Assembly (NCBI GenBank): GCA_034928145.1
Contig: JAYFPE010000004.1
Location: 62,001-126,000 of the forward strand
Direction: 5' to 3'
DNA: 64,000 bases
Origin: Pelethousia sp034928145
GTDB taxonomy: Bacteria > Bacillota > Clostridia > Christensenellales > CAG-138
The notes beneath the pieces were generated by a model, which saw only the letters and a program-made list of their open reading frames with translations, ran no database searches and was not told the DNA's origin. Both the position numbers and the translations under genes were made by a program. Shown in pieces: positions 8,513-17,183 of this stretch; positions within the stretch are counted from its first letter, which is position 1, and each line of letters starts with the position of its first letter.

Positions 8513-8830
8513 ATGGCGATCGATTCTCTTAATCCCGTTTCCGCGCTGGATGCGGTCAATAATGTTCTGAATGGGCGCGCCGCGGGCACGGCCAACGTAT
8601 CCGACGATTCCATCCAATTCAAAGATTTTCTCACCCAAGCCATCGACCAGGCGGAACTGACCTCCGCCGATAACCAGGCTTATACGGACGCGCTGCTCAT
8701 AGGCGAACTTAACGACCTGCATGACGCGCCCATCGCCGCGCGCAAAGCTGAGCTGGCCCTGAGCCTCACGGTGCAGATCCGCGACCGGCTGGTGGATGCC
8801 TATACCGAAGTCATGCGCATGCAGGTTTAG
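8513..8830 (+). CDS. fliE: Flagellar hook-basal body complex protein FliE
   Basis: A 105-residue protein that links the MS ring to the rod. The conserved parts are FKDFLTQAIDQ in the first half and AELALSLTVQIRDRLVDAYTEVMRMQV at the end. The next gene begins 3 bp after its stop, but that gene is fliO, not fliF as in most Gram-positive fla operons, so the operon has been rearranged exactly here. Confidence 0.95.
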   Translation: MAIDSLNPVSALDAVNNVLNGRAAGTANVSDDSIQFKDFLTQAIDQAELTSADNQAYTDALLIGELNDLHDAPIAARKAELALSLTVQIRDRLVDAYTEVMRMQV

Positions 8831-8833
8831 CAT

Positions 8834-9259
8834 ATGCCCATTTCCACGCCCGCGCCCGCCCAGGCCCTGGAGCAAGGGCCGCAGATCGGCCAGATTCTGC
8901 TGCTGTTGCTCTATTTGGCGCTGATATTCGCGGGCGCATATTTTGTTACACGCTTTTTCGCGCGTACTATGCAGCGCGGCGCCTCCTTCCTCCCCGCCAA
9001 GGGCGGCAGGCTGGCGCTGGGGCGGCATATTCGCCTGGTGGATCGGCTTTCGATCGACCGGGAAAAGAGTATCCTGCTGATCGAGGCGGATAGCAAGCGC
9101 TATCTTTTGGGCGTGAGCGAGAACGCCTTCGCCCTGCTGGAAACGAGCGACGCGCCGCCGGCGGAGGAGGCGGAGCCGCAACGCGCGTCGGTGCCCTTCC
9201 GCGATGTTTTTACGGCCTGGAAAAAGCGGGAGGAGGGTGACCATGCGCCAAAAGAATGA
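8834..9259 (+). CDS. fliO: Flagellar biosynthetic protein FliO
   Basis: A 141-residue protein with one membrane helix (about residues 20-42, ILLLLLYLALIFAGAYFVT) followed by a small cytoplasmic beta domain with the family core RLVDRLSIDREKSILLIEAD and RYLLGVSE. FliO helps assemble the FliP-FliR export gate. Its end overlaps the fliP start by 17 bp, which implies coupled translation. It is typical in size for the Gram-positive FliO/FliZ family. Confidence 0.9.
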   Translation: MPISTPAPAQALEQGPQIGQILLLLLYLALIFAGAYFVTRFFARTMQRGASFLPAKGGRLALGRHIRLVDRLSIDREKSILLIEADSKRYLLGVSENAFALLETSDAPPAEEAEPQRASVPFRDVFTAWKKREEGDHAPKE

Positions 9260-10199
9260 CCGCCCCGCCGCCCTGCCTGCCATAAGCGCCAAATTCCACG
9301 GCCCTGCCGCGCGCCGCGCCCGGTGCAGGCGCATCGCCTGCCTGCTGCTTTTGGCGATGCTGGCTGCGGTCGTGTTTGTGATGACGGGCTGCGTATCCGA
9401 GGCGGAATTGCAGGCGGCCCTGGCCGAGCGGGAAGCCGCCGAGGCCGCGGAGACGGCCGAGCCCTTGGAGCCGCTGGAGCCGATGGATGGGGCGGCGGCC
9501 GAAGCCGAAGCGGAGGCAGAAGAGACGCCGGGCATGCTAGGCACGCTCATCAGCATGCTGGGCAGCCGCTCGCAGAGCATGCAGATCGTGGCGCTGCTCA
9601 CGGTGCTATCCCTCGCGCCCTCTTTGCTCATCATGCTCACCAGCTTCGTGCGGGTGGTGATGGTGCTCTCCTTTACGCGAAACGCCCTGGGCTTGCAGCA
9701 GATGCCCCCAAACCAGGTATTGGTGGGGCTGGCGCTGTTTTTAACGCTGTTTATCATGGGCCCGGTGGTGGATGAGGTCAAAACCGAAGCCTATATCCCC
9801 TATATCACGGAGCAGATTACGCTGGAGGAAGCGGTGGATCGGGGGGCCGTGCCCGTGCGCGCTTTCATGCTGCGCCAAACCCGCACGGCGGATCTGAATA
9901 TGTTCTGCTCCTTTGCGGGCGAGGAGCCGCCCGCCACGGAGGAAGAAGCCTTGGAGGTGCGCATGCGCACGCTGATCCCGGCCTTCCTCACGAGCGAACT
10001 CAAGCGCTCCTTTGAGATCGGCTTCTTCATCTATATCCCCTTTATCGTGATCGATATGATCGTGGCCAGCACGCTGATGGCCATGGGCATGATGATGCTC
10101 CCGCCCATTACCATCTCGCTGCCCTTCAAGGTATTGCTGTTCGTGGTGGTGGATGGCTGGACGCTCACCATGCAGACCCTGGTTTCCGGCTTCCTGTAA
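9243..10199 (+). CDS. fliP: Flagellar export-gate protein FliP, with long N-terminal extension
   Basis: A 318-residue core export-gate subunit. The FliP domain begins near residue 98 (MQIVALLTVLSLAPSLLIML) and contains LTSFVRVVMVLSFTRNALG, MPPNQVLVGLALFLTLFIMG and a C-terminal MMLPPITISLPFKVLLF. Before it lies an unusual leader: a basic segment (RRARCRR), a hydrophobic helix ending MTGC at Cys50, then an acidic Glu/Ala-rich linker (about 52-95). That looks like a lipoprotein-type signal. The ATG at 9243 follows GGAGGAGGGTG and overlaps fliO. Confidence 0.94.
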   Translation: MRQKNDRPAALPAISAKFHGPAARRARCRRIACLLLLAMLAAVVFVMTGCVSEAELQAALAEREAAEAAETAEPLEPLEPMDGAAAEAEAEAEETPGMLGTLISMLGSRSQSMQIVALLTVLSLAPSLLIMLTSFVRVVMVLSFTRNALGLQQMPPNQVLVGLALFLTLFIMGPVVDEVKTEAYIPYITEQITLEEAVDRGAVPVRAFMLRQTRTADLNMFCSFAGEEPPATEEEALEVRMRTLIPAFLTSELKRSFEIGFFIYIPFIVIDMIVASTLMAMGMMMLPPITISLPFKVLLFVVVDGWTLTMQTLVSGFL

Positions 10200-10248
10200 T
10201 ATCCGCTTGAAAGCGGCGCTGGAGCGGAAGGCGAAAAGGAGGCGGCCT

Positions 10249-10518
10249 ATGTCCCAATCAATGGTCATAACGGTTTTGCAGGATGCTATCATGGTGGTGC
10301 TCAAATGCTCCATGCCCATGATGGCCGCGGCGCTGCTGATTGGCGTGGTCGTATCCATCTTCCAGGCCGCGACCCAGATCAGCGAGCAAACGCTGGCCTT
10401 TGTGCCCAAGATCATCGGCGTGTTCCTGGCCATTTTGGTATGCGCGGGGTATATCCTGTCCGAAACCAGCGGCCTGGTCACCCGGCTGTACGGCTACATC
10501 GGCCAGATGATCTACTAG
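10249..10518 (+). CDS. fliQ: Flagellar export-gate protein FliQ
   Basis: An 89-residue two-helix membrane protein of standard length. Characteristic parts are LQDAIMVVLKCSMPMMAAALLIGVVVSIFQAATQISEQTL read in segments, followed by FVPKIIGVF and a second helix. FliQ packs around the FliP/FliR core of the export gate. The ATG at 10249 is chosen because AAAAGGAGG lies 7-8 bases before it and it gives the family N-terminus. fliR follows after 4 bp. Confidence 0.94.
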   Translation: MSQSMVITVLQDAIMVVLKCSMPMMAAALLIGVVVSIFQAATQISEQTLAFVPKIIGVFLAILVCAGYILSETSGLVTRLYGYIGQMIY

Positions 10519-10522
10519 CCCT

Positions 10523-11311
10523 ATGGAGACGCTTTCGCGGCTGGCCGCAGGCGGGTTGGATTACGCGCTGCTGCTTTTTATCCGGGTGGCCGGCATGACG
10601 CTCTCTTCCCCCATTTTCGGCAGGGCGAATATCCCGGCCGCGGTGAAGATCAGCTACAGCCTGGCCCTTGCGTATTTCTTTTTTACGGTGCTGCCAACGC
10701 CCGCGCCCCTAGCCTATGGCAGCGTGCCCATTTTCGCTCTGCTGTGCGCCAAGGAGACCCTCGTGGGCCTCATCATGGGCTACCTGCTGACGCTGTTTTT
10801 CAGCGTATCCTTTTCTGCAGGCCAGCTGATCGATATGCAGATGGGTTTTGGCATGGCCAATGTGTTCGACCAGCAGTCCAACGCCAGCATCCCCATGCTG
10901 GGCAATCTGCTCAATACCATGATGATGTTGGTTTTCATCAGCGTGGGCGGCTTTGAGCGGCTGATCGCGCTTTTGCGGATCACCTTCCTGCACATCCCCG
11001 TGGGCGCTGTAACGGTTTCCCCCGGCATTGCCTGGGTGATCGCGGAGCTGTTTTGCGAGGCCTTTGTGCTGGGGCTGCGCATGGCCCTGCCGGTGGTGAT
11101 ATCGGGCCTGTTGGGCGAGGCGGCCATGGGCATGCTGGTGCGCACGGTGCCGCAGATGAACGTGTTCGTGATCGGCATGCCGCTCAAGATCATCCTGGGG
11201 TTGCTAGTGATTTCCATGGTGCTGCCCATCTATTCCTCTTTGGCCGGCGGCGTGTTCGAAAGCATGTTCAGCGGCATGGAGCGGGCCTTCTCGGCCCTGA
11301 TCGGCGCGTAA
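10523..11311 (+). CDS. fliR: Flagellar export-gate protein FliR
   Basis: A 262-residue integral membrane protein with about six helices. Recognised parts include LLFIRVAGMTLSSPIFGR near the start, FSAGQLIDMQMGFGMANVFD in the middle and GMLVRTVPQMNVFVIGMPLK near the end, all typical of FliR. One FliR joins five FliP in the export gate. It lies between fliQ and flhB with 3-4-bp gaps and no separate strong Shine-Dalgarno, so it is probably translationally coupled. Confidence 0.95.
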   Translation: METLSRLAAGGLDYALLLFIRVAGMTLSSPIFGRANIPAAVKISYSLALAYFFFTVLPTPAPLAYGSVPIFALLCAKETLVGLIMGYLLTLFFSVSFSAGQLIDMQMGFGMANVFDQQSNASIPMLGNLLNTMMMLVFISVGGFERLIALLRITFLHIPVGAVTVSPGIAWVIAELFCEAFVLGLRMALPVVISGLLGEAAMGMLVRTVPQMNVFVIGMPLKIILGLLVISMVLPIYSSLAGGVFESMFSGMERAFSALIGA

Positions 11312-11314
11312 GCC

Positions 11315-12391
11315 ATGGCGCAGGAGGGAAGCGGCGGCGAACGCACGGAAAAGGCAACGCCCAAAAAGCGCAAGGACGCGCGGGAGCGGGGCCAGGTACG
11401 CAAAAGCAACGAGCTGGTCACGGCGTTGATGATGCTGCTGCTCTTTGGGGCGCTGCGCATGCTGGGGCCGGGCATGTGGGAGCGGATGGCCAGTTTCCTT
11501 CGGGCGGCGCTTTCGGGGCAGCTTTTTATGGGGGATGCCCTGGAGGCCGGGGAGGTTCCCCGTCTGCTGGTTCGGGGTTCAATCGAGCTGGCGTGGATCA
11601 TGCTGCCTTTCCTGGGCGTGGCCTTTATCGGGGCCGCGGGCGCAAACCTTTTGCAGGTGGGCTTTCTGTTTTCCAGCAAGGCACTAGAGCCCAAGATGGA
11701 CAGGCTCAACCCTTTAAAAGGGCTGCAGCGCATTTTTTCCGTGCGCACGCTTTACGAGCTGCTCAAGTCCATCGTTAAGATCATCATCATCAGCTATGTG
11801 GCCTATGGCAGATACATGGCAGCCATGGAGCGTTTTGGGGAAGCCGCCTGGCAGGATCCGGCCCTGGCGGCCGGGTTGATCTTGCTGCTGATAACCGATC
11901 TTGGCCTGAGCGTAGGTTTGGCCCTTTTGGTGATGGCGGGCGTGGACTATTTTTACCAGTGGTGGCGCTACGAAAAAGACCTGCGCATGACCAAATATGA
12001 GCTCAAGCTCGAGTACAAGCAGCAGGAGGGCGACCCGCAGGTGAAGGGCCGCATCAAGCAAAAGCAGCGGCAGATGGCGGCGATGCGCATGATGCAGGCC
12101 GTACCCGAGGCGGATGTGGTGATTACCAACCCCACCCATTACGCCGTAGCCCTCAAATATGAAGAAACCGCCAAAGCTTCCGCCCCTATCGTTACGGCCA
12201 AGGGCCAGGATTATCTGGCGCGCCGCATCAAGGAGATTGCCAAGGAGAACGGGGTGGAGCTGGTTGAGAATAAAAGCGTGGCCCAAGGGCTGTATAAAAT
12301 GTGCGAGATCGGCAGCGAGGTTCCCTTCGAGCTGTACCAGGCCGTAGCGGAGATACTGGCCTATGTGTACAAACTGAAAAAGGGAAGGTAG
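11315..12391 (+). CDS. flhB: Flagellar export switch protein FlhB
   Basis: A 358-residue protein with the N-terminal signature GERTEKATPKKRKDARERGQ, four membrane helices (about 30-215) and the cytoplasmic autocleavage domain. The cleavage motif Asn-Pro-Thr-His is intact at residues 272-275 (TNPTHYAVAL). FlhB self-cleavage switches export from rod/hook to filament substrates. It is 3 bp after fliR and 13 bp before flhA. Confidence 0.96.
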   Translation: MAQEGSGGERTEKATPKKRKDARERGQVRKSNELVTALMMLLLFGALRMLGPGMWERMASFLRAALSGQLFMGDALEAGEVPRLLVRGSIELAWIMLPFLGVAFIGAAGANLLQVGFLFSSKALEPKMDRLNPLKGLQRIFSVRTLYELLKSIVKIIIISYVAYGRYMAAMERFGEAAWQDPALAAGLILLLITDLGLSVGLALLVMAGVDYFYQWWRYEKDLRMTKYELKLEYKQQEGDPQVKGRIKQKQRQMAAMRMMQAVPEADVVITNPTHYAVALKYEETAKASAPIVTAKGQDYLARRIKEIAKENGVELVENKSVAQGLYKMCEIGSEVPFELYQAVAEILAYVYKLKKGR

Positions 12392-12404
12392 GGGAAGGGA
12401 CAAT

Positions 12405-14459
12405 ATGACGAAGCTAAAGCCACAGGACGTTATTATCGCGGTCGTGCTGCTAAGTATCGTGCTCATCATCATCCTGCCCATACCCACGGCCCTGATGGAT
12501 GTGCTGCTGGTGGTCAATATCGCCGTTTCCCTGCTGGTATTGCTGATGACGGTGTATATCACGGAGCCGCTGCAATTCGCCAGCTTCCCCACCATGCTGC
12601 TGATCCTAACGCTGTTCCGCCTTTCGCTGAACATTTCGACTACCACCCTGATCTTGGGCAACAATGGCGATGCGGGCCGCGTGATCCGCACCTTTGCCCA
12701 GTTCGTCATCGGCGATAACCTGGTGGTGGGCGTTATCACTTTTTTCATCATCGTGATCGTGCAGTTCGTGGTCATCACCAGGGGCGCGGAGCGCGTGGCC
12801 GAGGTAGCCGCCCGTTTCACGTTGGACGCCATGCCGGGCAAGCAAATGGCCATCGACGCGGATCTCAACTCCGGCCTAATCGACGAGCAGGGCGCCAAGG
12901 ATCGCCGCCTCAAGATCCAGCGCGAAGCGGATTTTTACGGCGCTATGGACGGCTCGAGCAAATTCGTCAAGGGCGACGCGGTGGTCGGCATCCTCATCAC
13001 GCTGGTCAATATAGTGGGCGGCCTGATCATCGGCCTGATGGGCGATTCGGGCATGACCACGGCTGAGGTGATCGACACTTACCTCATCGCCAGTGTGGGC
13101 GACGGCCTTTGCTCCCAGATCCCGGCGCTGATGGTTTCCACGGCCATGGGCATTATCGTTACCAGGGCCACGTCGGATAACAACCTGGGGCGGGATCTTG
13201 CCAAGCAATTCGGCAGCCAGCCCTATATCTTCATTATTCTGGCCTGCATGCTGCTGGGCTTTGCCCTTATTCCCGGCATGCCCACGATTCCCATCCTCTT
13301 CCTGGCCGCTGGCCTGGGCGCGCTGGCCTACTTCCTTTTACAGGCGCAAAAAAAGAAAGAGGAGCAAGCGGAGCCTGAGGCCGTGGATGTACACGAGGCC
13401 GCGGCGCAGGAGATGCGAAAGCCCGAAAAGGCCACCTCCCTTTTGCAGGTAGACCTGATCAGCATGGAGCTGGGCTACGGCCTGCTGCCGCTGGTGGATG
13501 CTTCCCAGGGCGGGGATCTGTTGGAGCGGGTGGTGATGATTCGCCGCCAATGCGTAATGGATTTAGGCATCATCGTGCCGGTCATCCGCCTGCGGGACAA
13601 TATCCAGCTGGGCACCAGCGAGTATGTGATCAAGATCAAGGGCGTGGAGGTTTCTCGCGGCAAGGTAATGCTGGATCATTTTCTGGCCCTCTCCACAGGC
13701 GAGGTGCTGGGCAAGGTCGAGGGCATCGAAACCGTGGAGCCCACCTTCGGCCTGCCGGCCCTTTGGGTAACGGAAGCCAACCGCGAAAAGGCTGAGCTTT
13801 TTGGCTACACCACCATCGACTTGCCCTCGGTGATCGCCACCCACATGACGGACGTGATCAAGCGCCACAGCGCGGAGCTGCTCACCAGGCAGCAGGTGCA
13901 GGTATTGGTAGATAACCTCAAGGGCCAGCAGCCGGCCCTGGTCGAGGAGGTCGTGCCCAAGCTTTTTTCCCTGGGCGAGCTGCAAAAGGTGCTGGCCGCC
14001 CTGCTCAAAGAGAACATCTCCGTGCGGGATTTGGGCACCATCCTCGAGGCGCTGGCCGACTACGGCCCCATCACGCGCGATACGGAAACGCTGGTGGAAT
14101 TCGTGCGCCAAGCCCTTGGCCGGGCCATCTCCAAACGCTTTATCCCGGATGATAAGGGCCATGTGATCACGGTGGACGCGGCCGTGGAGCAGCTTTTGCT
14201 CGAGCGGGTGCGCAAGAGCGAAACGGGCTCCTATCTGGCCCTCAACCAAAAAGAGATGCAGGGCATCTTCCTAAGCCTGCGCAACGCCACGGAAAAGGTG
14301 ACGGGCATGGGCCTTACGCCCATCGTCGTTACCTCGCCGGCCGCGCGGCGCTATTTCAAAAAGCTGACAGAGCAGATCGCGCCGGATTTTGTGGTGCTTT
14401 CTTACAGCGAGATCGGCCAGGATACCGAAATCATTTCCGAAGGGATGGTGACCCTCTAG
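12405..14459 (+). CDS. flhA: Flagellar export protein FlhA
   Basis: A 684-residue export-gate protein: about eight N-terminal membrane helices (residues 10-310), a charged linker (about 310-345) and a cytoplasmic domain that docks chaperone-substrate complexes. Conserved segments include TLFRLSLNISTTTLILG, the FHIPEP-region equivalent RFTLDAMPGKQMAIDADL, and LGYGLLPLVD. Length is standard. GGGGAAGGGA precedes the ATG. flhF begins one base after its stop. Confidence 0.97.
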   Translation: MTKLKPQDVIIAVVLLSIVLIIILPIPTALMDVLLVVNIAVSLLVLLMTVYITEPLQFASFPTMLLILTLFRLSLNISTTTLILGNNGDAGRVIRTFAQFVIGDNLVVGVITFFIIVIVQFVVITRGAERVAEVAARFTLDAMPGKQMAIDADLNSGLIDEQGAKDRRLKIQREADFYGAMDGSSKFVKGDAVVGILITLVNIVGGLIIGLMGDSGMTTAEVIDTYLIASVGDGLCSQIPALMVSTAMGIIVTRATSDNNLGRDLAKQFGSQPYIFIILACMLLGFALIPGMPTIPILFLAAGLGALAYFLLQAQKKKEEQAEPEAVDVHEAAAQEMRKPEKATSLLQVDLISMELGYGLLPLVDASQGGDLLERVVMIRRQCVMDLGIIVPVIRLRDNIQLGTSEYVIKIKGVEVSRGKVMLDHFLALSTGEVLGKVEGIETVEPTFGLPALWVTEANREKAELFGYTTIDLPSVIATHMTDVIKRHSAELLTRQQVQVLVDNLKGQQPALVEEVVPKLFSLGELQKVLAALLKENISVRDLGTILEALADYGPITRDTETLVEFVRQALGRAISKRFIPDDKGHVITVDAAVEQLLLERVRKSETGSYLALNQKEMQGIFLSLRNATEKVTGMGLTPIVVTSPAARRYFKKLTEQIAPDFVVLSYSEIGQDTEIISEGMVTL

Positions 14460-14460
14460 T

Positions 14461-16323
14461 ATGGAAACCAAAAAGTACTATGCCGAGGATATGCCAGCCG
14501 CGATGGAACAGATCAAGCGGGAACTGGGCGCGGACGCGATCATTATAAAAAGCCGCAAAATTAAGCAAAAATATGGCCCGCTGGGCTTGTTGCGCAAAAG
14601 CGTATATGAAGTGGTGGTCAGTTGCGATAAGAACGAGCCGCTCAATAAACGCCGGGAAATAAGCGCCCGGGAAGCCCTCTCCCAGCGCCTCACCCCGCCC
14701 GCAAACGATGCGGCCGCCAAAGCGCCGCTGGAAAAGGCCATCATCGAGCGCACGGCGGAAAAGGCCGCGCCGCAGGAATCTGCACCGCCGCCCGTACAGC
14801 CGGAGCGCTTTGCGCAGCTGATGCAAAAGACCGTTCGCGGCCTGGTCGACGATGAAGATGATGATATGCTCCGCATTCTTTCCGCAGCCCAGGCGCAGGA
14901 GCAGCCCGCAGCCGTTACGCCTGCGTCCAAGCTGGGGGCCTACGCCACGGGCGCGCAGCAGCCCAAGGCCCCGGTGCGGCCCGCTAACGCGGCGCCCGTG
15001 CCCTCCGCCCTGGTGACCCAGGCATCCGTAAACGCGGCGCCGCTGCCCTCCGCCCTTGTAAGCCACGCGCCCGCAGCGCCTATTGCCTTTGGGCAGCCTG
15101 CAGCCGCGCAGGTAATCCCTGCGCCTGCCTCCGCCACGCTTTCCGTAAGCGATCGCGCGCCCTTGCACGGTTTCGCGTCCGCGAGCGCGCCTGACCCCGT
15201 GATGTTCGTGCAGGCCCCTGCCGCGGTCGAAGCCGCCATGCAGACCCCCGCCGCGCAGGTCCCTGCCGTGCAGGCCCCTGCCGCGCAGGCCCCTGCCGCG
15301 CATACTGCTCCCGCGCCGGCTCCCGCACAGGCGGAGGCGCCGGCCGCGCCTGTCAAGCGGGGGCGGGGCAGGCCCCGCAAGTATCCGCAGACAACGCCAG
15401 CGTCCTCGGCGCAAGCCACCCCCGCCCAGGGCGAGGCGGAAACGCTGGTGCGCCTGGCCACGCTGGAGAAGATGATATTGGATATCCGCCAGAAGCTGGG
15501 CGGCCAGGGCGAGCGGCAGGAGGCGCAAACCGCTGCGGCCAAGGCCAGGCCGGGCAGCGAGCTGAACCTCACAGCCCTGCTGGCGCGCCTGGAGGAGCAG
15601 GATGTGGATCAAACCGCGCTCACCGCGCTGGAGGCTGCGGCCCGCTTGCGCATGGAGCAGGGTGAGAACGATTACCAAGCCATCTCCGGCGCTTTGGAGC
15701 AGATGCTGGGCAAGCCCCGCTACATCCGGGCGTCTAAAAACAAGCCCCGCTGCATCATGCTTATCGGCCCCACCGGCGTGGGCAAAACCACAACGCTGGT
15801 CAAGCTGGTTTCCTCCTGCATCTTCGAGCGGGGGGCCAAGGTGGGCATCATCAACGCGGATGTTTTCCGCGTGGGCGCGCAGGATCAACTGGGCACTTAC
15901 GCCAACATCCTCGACGTGCCCGTAACCACCATTTACGACTCGCGGGAGATTGTGGAGGCCGTGGCCGCCTTTTCGGAGCTGGATTTCGTCTTTATCGATA
16001 CCAGCGGCAAGGCCCCGCAGGATAAGGCCTACCAGGCGGAGCTGGGCCGGCTCTCCACATTGGGCGATATCCAGGAGACCTACCTCACGGTATCCAGCGC
16101 CACCTCCGGCCGGGTGTGCAGGCAGATCGTGAAGGAATACGAGAACATCGGCCCTTACCGGGTGGTGGTGACCAAGCTCGACGAAAGCGGCAGCTATGGC
16201 GCGGCGGTGAACCTCTGCCAGGCCAGCGGCCAGCCCCTTTCCTATATTACGACCGGACAGAACGTGCCCGAGGATATTTGCCGGGCGCGGGTAGACGAGA
16301 TCATTGCGAGCCTGCTGAGGTAA
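14461..16323 (+). CDS. flhF: Flagellar SRP-like GTPase FlhF with long Ala/Pro-rich linker
   Basis: A 620-residue SRP-type GTPase that sets flagellar position and number. The N-terminus (MPAAMEQIKRELGADAIII) is typical. Residues about 130-325 are an Ala/Pro/Gln-rich low-complexity linker with repeated PAAQAPA units and a basic stretch KRGRGRPRK at 299-307 that matches an AT-hook core (RGRP). The NG domain fills the C-terminal third: GPTGVGKTTT P-loop, NADVFRVGAQDQL, DTSGKAPQD and TKLDESG. It is longer than most FlhF (about 370-450) because of the linker. flhG follows after 5 bp. Confidence 0.95.
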   Translation: METKKYYAEDMPAAMEQIKRELGADAIIIKSRKIKQKYGPLGLLRKSVYEVVVSCDKNEPLNKRREISAREALSQRLTPPANDAAAKAPLEKAIIERTAEKAAPQESAPPPVQPERFAQLMQKTVRGLVDDEDDDMLRILSAAQAQEQPAAVTPASKLGAYATGAQQPKAPVRPANAAPVPSALVTQASVNAAPLPSALVSHAPAAPIAFGQPAAAQVIPAPASATLSVSDRAPLHGFASASAPDPVMFVQAPAAVEAAMQTPAAQVPAVQAPAAQAPAAHTAPAPAPAQAEAPAAPVKRGRGRPRKYPQTTPASSAQATPAQGEAETLVRLATLEKMILDIRQKLGGQGERQEAQTAAAKARPGSELNLTALLARLEEQDVDQTALTALEAAARLRMEQGENDYQAISGALEQMLGKPRYIRASKNKPRCIMLIGPTGVGKTTTLVKLVSSCIFERGAKVGIINADVFRVGAQDQLGTYANILDVPVTTIYDSREIVEAVAAFSELDFVFIDTSGKAPQDKAYQAELGRLSTLGDIQETYLTVSSATSGRVCRQIVKEYENIGPYRVVVTKLDESGSYGAAVNLCQASGQPLSYITTGQNVPEDICRARVDEIIASLLR

Positions 16324-16328
16324 CGGAT

Positions 16329-17183
16329 ATGGACCAAGCGGAAAGCCTGCGCAAATTAGCCAAAGCAAAAGAGAAAAAGGGTCCCACCGTGGCCGCTGTG
16401 GCCAGCGGTAAAGGCGGCACGGGGAAAACCAGCTTTTGCATCAATTTGGCCATCGCCTTAGCCGGGTTGGGCAAATCCGCCATGATTGTGGACGCGGATT
16501 TTGGCCTCTCCAATGTGGATGTTATGCTGGACGCGCACCCAAAGCACAACATCGGCGAGGTGCTCCAGGGCTTGGTGCCCCTTTCGGAGGCCGTATGCAA
16601 GGGCCACGGCGGCATTTGGTATGTTTCCGGCGGCAGCGGCGAGGAAGCGGTAATGCGCATCCGGCGGGATATGCTCAAAAGCCTGCAAAAGCAGATGGCC
16701 GAGTTGGGCGCGGATCTGGACTATATCCTGATCGACTGCGGCGCGGGCGTGAATGAAACCATGCTGCGCATGATTGCCAGCGCGGATGAATGCCTGCTGG
16801 TAGTCACGCCGGAGCCCACCGCCATCACGGACGCCTTCGTGCTGCTCAAAACGCTGGCGGCCCGGCAGGAGAAGCTGGCCGTATCCTTTGTGATGAACCG
16901 CGCGGATACGCCGCTCGAGGCCATGACCATGTCCCGCTACTTCAAAAATATCGTCAGCAAATATCTAGGGTTTGAAATGTATTTCCTGGGCCAGGTGGCC
17001 TTTGATAAAAACGTGGTAAATTCCATCAACAAGCAGATGCCCCTGATGCTCAGCTATCCCAATAGCCCTGCCGCCAAGGATATGCTACGCATCGCCGGCC
17101 AATATGCCGATGTGGAGGCCCCGCGCTCCTCCGGCGGGTTGCCTGGATTTTTTGAAAAGATAGCGATGCGATATGGAAAGTAA
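16329..17183 (+). CDS. flhG: Flagellar number regulator FlhG (MinD-like ATPase)
   Basis: A 284-residue MinD/ParA-type ATPase. The deviant Walker A motif SGKGGTGKT lies near residues 26-34, followed by DADFGLSNVDVMLD and LIDCGAG. The N-terminal peptide MDQAESLRKLAK resembles the DQA(x)xLR activator motif by which FlhG stimulates the FlhF GTPase. The frame is open further upstream inside flhF, but this ATG gives the family start. The last 11 bases overlap the next gene. Confidence 0.93.
   Translation: MDQAESLRKLAKAKEKKGPTVAAVASGKGGTGKTSFCINLAIALAGLGKSAMIVDADFGLSNVDVMLDAHPKHNIGEVLQGLVPLSEAVCKGHGGIWYVSGGSGEEAVMRIRRDMLKSLQKQMAELGADLDYILIDCGAGVNETMLRMIASADECLLVVTPEPTAITDAFVLLKTLAARQEKLAVSFVMNRADTPLEAMTMSRYFKNIVSKYLGFEMYFLGQVAFDKNVVNSINKQMPLMLSYPNSPAAKDMLRIAGQYADVEAPRSSGGLPGFFEKIAMRYGK

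Noticed and set aside
14431..16368. Long minus-strand open frame (645 codons) opposite flhF
   Set aside because: It mirrors the Ala/Pro-rich flhF coding sequence; antisense frames stay open in such G+C-rich code. The translation is Arg/Gly-rich and has no domain.
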